A stretch of 64,000 nucleotides of DNA from Achromobacter spanius. GTDB taxonomy: Bacteria; Pseudomonadota; Gammaproteobacteria; Burkholderiales; Burkholderiaceae_B. Position 1 is the first letter of the stretch. Every line of letters begins with the position of its first letter. The notes below the pieces were generated by a model. That model made no database searches and was not told where the DNA came from. It was given only the letters and a program-made list of their open reading frames with translations. This document shows, in pieces, positions 62,102-64,000 of the stretch. Both the position numbers and the translations under genes were made by a program. The stretch lies in the NCBI RefSeq assembly GCF_029637605.1, contig NZ_CP121261.1, positions 2,418,001 to 2,482,000 on the forward strand, written 5' to 3'.

Positions 62102-62555
62102 GGTTGTTCCCCCCGCCCCGCCGATGCACGCCGACGCCGAACAGCTTGCGGCGCGCATCCGCCAACCATTCCAGCACACCCTTTTTCCGCATGCTGGCCA
62201 TCCAGCGCATATAGGCTCCCAGCACCCACCACGCGGGCAGGCCAGCCAGCAACATGCTGGGACCCAGGACGTAGAACTTGGCAAGCAAGGCATCGTCAGT
62301 GCCCGCGCCATGCTGGGCCAGCCAGGTCATGGATTGCATCAAGGCGGGCTTCCAGGTGATGACGGCGGCGGCAAGCGCAGGGCCGAAGAGGAAAGAACAG
62401 GCCACGGTGGATACCGTGCGGACGGTGAACTCACGAATACTATGCGGCGGCATGATCAAAAGGCCAAGCATGGCCGCGATCGCAGCCGGAATGCCATACG
62501 CCATCGCGACCTTCAGGGCGGCCAGACCGCCCAGACTGGTAGAGCCGGGTTCCAT
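62091..62555 (-). CDS. Putative phage holin
   Basis: A 154-residue membrane protein with three or so hydrophobic segments (AALKVAMAYGIPAAIAAMLGLLIM, TVRTVSTVACSFLFGPALAAAVI, VLGPSMLLAGLPAWWVLGAYM) and a basic C-terminal tail. Placed directly before the endolysin in the lysis cassette, it probably forms the membrane lesion that releases it. AGGAG lies 9 bases upstream of the ATG at 62555. Confidence 0.72.
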   Translation of the reverse strand: MEPGSTSLGGLAALKVAMAYGIPAAIAAMLGLLIMPPHSIREFTVRTVSTVACSFLFGPALAAAVITWKPALMQSMTWLAQHGAGTDDALLAKFYVLGPSMLLAGLPAWWVLGAYMRWMASMRKKGVLEWLADARRKLFGVGVHRRGGGNNHGS

Positions 62556-62652
62556 GTTGGGGTTGCTCCTGAAAAGTGTGTGCAGGATGGGGCCTCCTGT
62601 AGGGACGGGGAAAAGCCCGCGCACGGGCGTATTGAATCTTGAAGAATTGCCT

Positions 62653-63105
62653 CTACTCGAACGACGGCAACTCGACGAAAAGTGAGTCATCCGAAGGAAC
62701 ATCGCGCGTCCGAGACACCACCAGATCAGAGATCTGACCGAACTTTTCTCGAACGAGGCTGCGCCAAGCACGCAATTTCCTCGCTTCAATTTGGAATCGC
62801 GGCACCGCCGATTCATCCGCGTATGACACCGCAATCAACAAGCTTTCGTAGCCCATCGTCCGCGCCTTAGAGTCCATGTAAGCCTGCACCGCAAACCACT
62901 TTGCCGCCATGACACTCGCCAGATCAACCGGTTCAAGCGGCGGCGGAAAGAACTCGCCCCGTTCGTATCTCCATCCGTCCACGACCCCAGGACCGGCCGG
63001 CACCCAGTCATACCCCGGCGGGGTCAGGTTGGCGATGTCCATTTCTTCCACAATCTCGATGACTTCAGTCACCACATAGTCCAACACTCGTGCATATCGC
63101 TTCAT
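62653..63105 (-). CDS. Phage protein downstream of the tail fibre (tail-fibre assembly-like)
   Basis: A 150-residue, acidic protein. The middle YDWVPAGPGVVDGWRYERGEFFPPP is the kind of Trp-rich segment seen in tail-fibre chaperones and small tail proteins. The rest is helical (YMDSKARTMGYESLLIAVSYAD). Its location right after the fibre gene supports a fibre-assembly role. AGGAG is 7 bases from the ATG. The specific family is not certain. Confidence 0.65.
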   Translation of the reverse strand: MKRYARVLDYVVTEVIEIVEEMDIANLTPPGYDWVPAGPGVVDGWRYERGEFFPPPLEPVDLASVMAAKWFAVQAYMDSKARTMGYESLLIAVSYADESAVPRFQIEARKLRAWRSLVREKFGQISDLVVSRTRDVPSDDSLFVELPSFE

Positions 63106-63117
63106 TGCATGCTCCTG

Positions 63118-64000
63118 TTAATAGCGGATGACAATCAGGCCATTGCTGCCCGCACTGCCAGATCCTGTCGAACTGGTTCCGCGTCCCGCACCTCCACCTC
63201 CCGGGAAACCGCCACTACTTCCAATGAAAGGTCCATTTGCTCCTCCTGCACCACCGAATGGAGAGCCTCCCCCTATACCTCCGGTCGCGCCATTGGAGGT
63301 CATCGAGCCACCCGCGCCGCCCGCGCAACCCGGCGACCTAACCGCTACCACTCCTCCACCGCCAGTGCCGCCAGCTCCGCCGTCGCCCACGCCATTCGGT
63401 TTGCCGCCTGAGCCACCAACCGCAGAGAGAACCCCAAAAATTGTCGAGCCGCCATTACCGCCGCCCCCTCCACCGCCGCCACCTCCGCCGCCTACCCCCA
63501 CGGAATAGGAAACTGCACTGCCTGGTGTCACGGAGACAATTGCGCGTGCGTACTCGCCAGCCCCTCCTCCTCCCGCAGCGGTGGCCCCGGCTGTCCCGAC
63601 ACCTCCACCACCTCCCCCCGCGCCCCACATCTCGACGTCGAGGAAATAAGTATCTGCGGGGACAGTAAACGTGCCACTACCCGACAGCGAAACAAGGGCT
63701 CGTGGAGCAAACTTGGGGACGGCCGCAGCCAGCGTCTGCGCCGTAATGACTTTGGTTGCGGAATCGCCAGCGAGTGCCTCAGCGATCGTGGCAACATCCG
63801 CACGGCCGAACGCCAGGTTGCCGCTTGCCAGCGTCTGCACCACGGTCTCGAACGCCGTGACCGGTTCGACCTTCCAGCCCACACCCCACGCCGCTACCGT
63901 TGCGCCCGTGGTGTTGTACTTGGCCAGCACTTCGGACACCGTCACGGTCGGGTAAGACCAGGGCTTGGTCGTGTCGCCGATCCAGATGCACGGGGCACCC
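63118..64000 (-). CDS. Phage tail fibre, C-terminal part (5' end outside window)
   Basis: The frame is open to the window edge, so about 294 codons of the C-terminal region are seen. It has helical repeats (VVQTLASGNLAFGRADVATIAEAL) and a strand-rich SLSGSGTFTVPADTYFLDVEMWGAGGGGGG domain. A very glycine-rich receptor-binding-like tip follows, with runs of up to twelve Gly, ending GSNGLIVIRY. This Gly-rich tip is typical of phage fibre adhesins. A GTG at 63945 is internal; the protein clearly continues upstream (WIGDTTKPWSYPTVT). Confidence 0.85.
   Translation of the reverse strand, partial: GAPCIWIGDTTKPWSYPTVTVSEVLAKYNTTGATVAAWGVGWKVEPVTAFETVVQTLASGNLAFGRADVATIAEALAGDSATKVITAQTLAAAVPKFAPRALVSLSGSGTFTVPADTYFLDVEMWGAGGGGGGVGTAGATAAGGGGAGEYARAIVSVTPGSAVSYSVGVGGGGGGGGGGGGNGGSTIFGVLSAVGGSGGKPNGVGDGGAGGTGGGGVVAVRSPGCAGGAGGSMTSNGATGGIGGGSPFGGAGGANGPFIGSSGGFPGGGGAGRGTSSTGSGSAGSNGLIVIRY

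Noticed and set aside
1..64000. tRNA, rRNA or insertion sequence
   Set aside because: No cloverleaf with a GTTCGAATC-type arm in a plausible context, no rRNA blocks and no transposase motifs were noticed on either strand. A covariance-model scan would settle small RNAs.

Overview
The window reads as chromosomal DNA of a GC-rich betaproteobacterium of the Alcaligenaceae, most like Achromobacter or Bordetella. The reasons are three Bug-type tripartite-tricarboxylate receptors without their membrane partners, the many LysR/IclR/GntR regulators, divergent suhB/trmJ, and the bamC-dapA and mutS-roxA neighbourhoods. The species assignment is inference from gene content and style, not a database match.

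Layout. 1-4.9 kb is housekeeping: the end of lpxH, a repeat-filled gap, uppP with a TerC/CBS membrane protein, then suhB and trmJ back to back. 5-7.9 kb holds a Bug receptor divergent from an IclR regulator, and an MscS channel. 8-13.1 kb is a four-gene imelysin / di-haem oxidoreductase / imelysin / DUF1513 operon of the iron-related type. 13.3-17.25 kb is a small catabolic set: LysR, class II aldolase, Bug receptor and D-2-hydroxyacid dehydrogenase.

17.27-23.8 kb is the most interesting part. A textbook sigma-54 promoter with an NtrC-like site lies before a NitT/TauT-type ABC transporter, an AtzG/HpxX-like small subunit, an AtzE/HpxY-like amidohydrolase and a GntR-FCD regulator. A second, oppositely directed sigma-54 promoter with two NtrC-like palindromes drives a monooxygenase-domain membrane protein. 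The same intergenic region precedes an AtzH/HpxZ-like gene. Together this looks like a nitrogen-starvation module for uptake and hydrolysis of a ureide-type compound such as oxalurate or carboxybiuret.

24.6-25.2 kb is a non-coding array of four related repeats, each carrying a DnaA-box-like sequence. 25.2-34.3 kb has dodecin, a histone-H1-like basic protein, an SDR/alcohol dehydrogenase pair with its LysR, another Bug receptor, a two-component luciferase-like monooxygenase with flavin reductase and LysR, and an SMP-30 lactonase. 34.5-42.5 kb is a tight seven-gene CoA-thioester operon (enoyl-CoA hydratase, NDP-forming acyl-CoA synthetase, two acyl-CoA dehydrogenases, two SDRs, a CMD-like protein), preceded by a coupled 21-residue leader ORF.

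42.5-52.9 kb is again largely core: aldose epimerase, mutS, roxA, a small lipoprotein, bamC, dapA, an M50 protease, yciO and ypfJ. At 53-54.4 kb a two-gene uncharacterised module (second gene DUF1828/DUF1829-like) stands behind an almost ideal LexA box. 54.4-61.1 kb holds small hypotheticals, an ArsR/MFS pair, PaiB, a DUF4105 protein and an AhpD-like protein. From about 61.2 kb to the edge, on the minus strand, is the end of a prophage or tailocin: tail fibre, a tail-assembly-like protein, holin, endolysin and nested Rz/Rz1 spanins.
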